Under the pieces are notes generated by a model. The model was not told the origin of the DNA. It ran no database searches and saw only the letters and a list, made by a program, of their open reading frames with translations. From positions 1-41,024 of the forward strand of contig CACZOA010000001.1 in assembly GCA_902782665.1 (NCBI GenBank): a stretch of DNA of 41,024 bases. Reading direction: 5' to 3'. Made by a program: the position numbers and the translations under genes. This document shows positions 40,951-41,024 of this stretch, piece by piece. This DNA comes from an uncultured Bacteroidales bacterium. Its GTDB lineage: Bacteria; Bacteroidota; Bacteroidia; Bacteroidales; Paludibacteraceae. Position 1 is the first letter of the stretch. The number at the start of each line of letters is the position of its first letter.

Positions 40951-41024
40951 TTACTTCTTGATGATTATCTGAGTAAATACCTCTCCACCATAGATAGCAC
41001 GAAGAGTGAACTGACCAATTCCGA
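40951..41024 (-). CDS. Partial gene: C-terminus of a probable T9SS cargo protein
   Basis: Only the last 23 residues are in the window (GIGQFTLRAIYGGEVFTQ, then IIIKK and a stop at 40951-40953). A glycine followed by a hydrophobic strand and a basic KK end is the pattern of the short type A T9SS C-terminal sorting signal. It is followed by a strong terminator. The rest of the gene lies to the right. The identification rests on a very short tail. Confidence 0.5.
   Translation of the reverse strand, partial: GIGQFTLRAIYGGEVFTQIIIKK

Overview
The window comes from a Bacteroidetes chromosome, most likely of the order Bacteroidales. The supporting signs are repeated promoters of the Bacteroidetes form (TTG, 19-21 bp, TAnnTTTG), weak Shine-Dalgarno sequences, type IX secretion (T9SS) sorting domains, a BspA-like leucine-rich-repeat protein, DUF4270, DUF4956 and DUF2490 proteins, and the panC-panD / short starch synthase / DUF4270 neighbourhood. 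Genus cannot be decided from the sequence alone. I see no rRNA, tRNA, CRISPR array, prophage or intact insertion sequence.

Layout, left to right. 1-4.5 kb: a secreted DUF6515-like protein, then one promoter driving five tandem paralogous small lipoproteins and a radical SAM/SPASM enzyme, closed by a strong terminator. This is the most distinctive system in the window: a candidate lipoprotein maturation (rSAM/lipoprotein) operon. 4.5-10 kb: a large Ig-repeat T9SS protein, a short-chain dehydrogenase, a small T9SS protein and a lipoprotein of the nitroreductase/SagB fold. 10-13.2 kb: a periplasmic protein of unknown function, a TrpB2-type tryptophan synthase beta chain and an RsmI-like methyltransferase. 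13.2-16.4 kb: a candidate rod-shaped non-coding RNA followed by a 930-residue T9SS type B surface protein. Part of this protein and its upstream region are duplicated at 8.2-9.1 kb.

16.4-25.6 kb: purU with a THUMP-like methyltransferase, small outer membrane proteins, a Rpn-family nuclease, a beta-barrel/HhH outer membrane pair, a candidate minus-strand small RNA in a convergent gap, and a RecQ helicase. 25.6-37.2 kb is one long leftward block. Read in transcription order it holds a short starch synthase-like protein, a DUF4270 lipoprotein, a GT39 glycosyltransferase, an N-acetylmuramoyl-L-alanine amidase, an MlaD-like protein, dnaA, a pRiA4b ORF-3-like protein, then a five-gene set around a VTC-type polyphosphate polymerase and DUF4956. 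37.3-38.5 kb: panC and panD, divergent from that block. 38.6-41 kb: a BspA-like surface protein and the tail of another probable T9SS cargo gene running off the right edge.

Functionally, the window mixes housekeeping genes (purU, panCD, dnaA, recQ, trpB) with a heavy load of envelope and surface genes. Cell-surface display is the dominant theme. Start sites were moved downstream of the longest reading frame where a promoter -7 box or a signal peptide argued for it.
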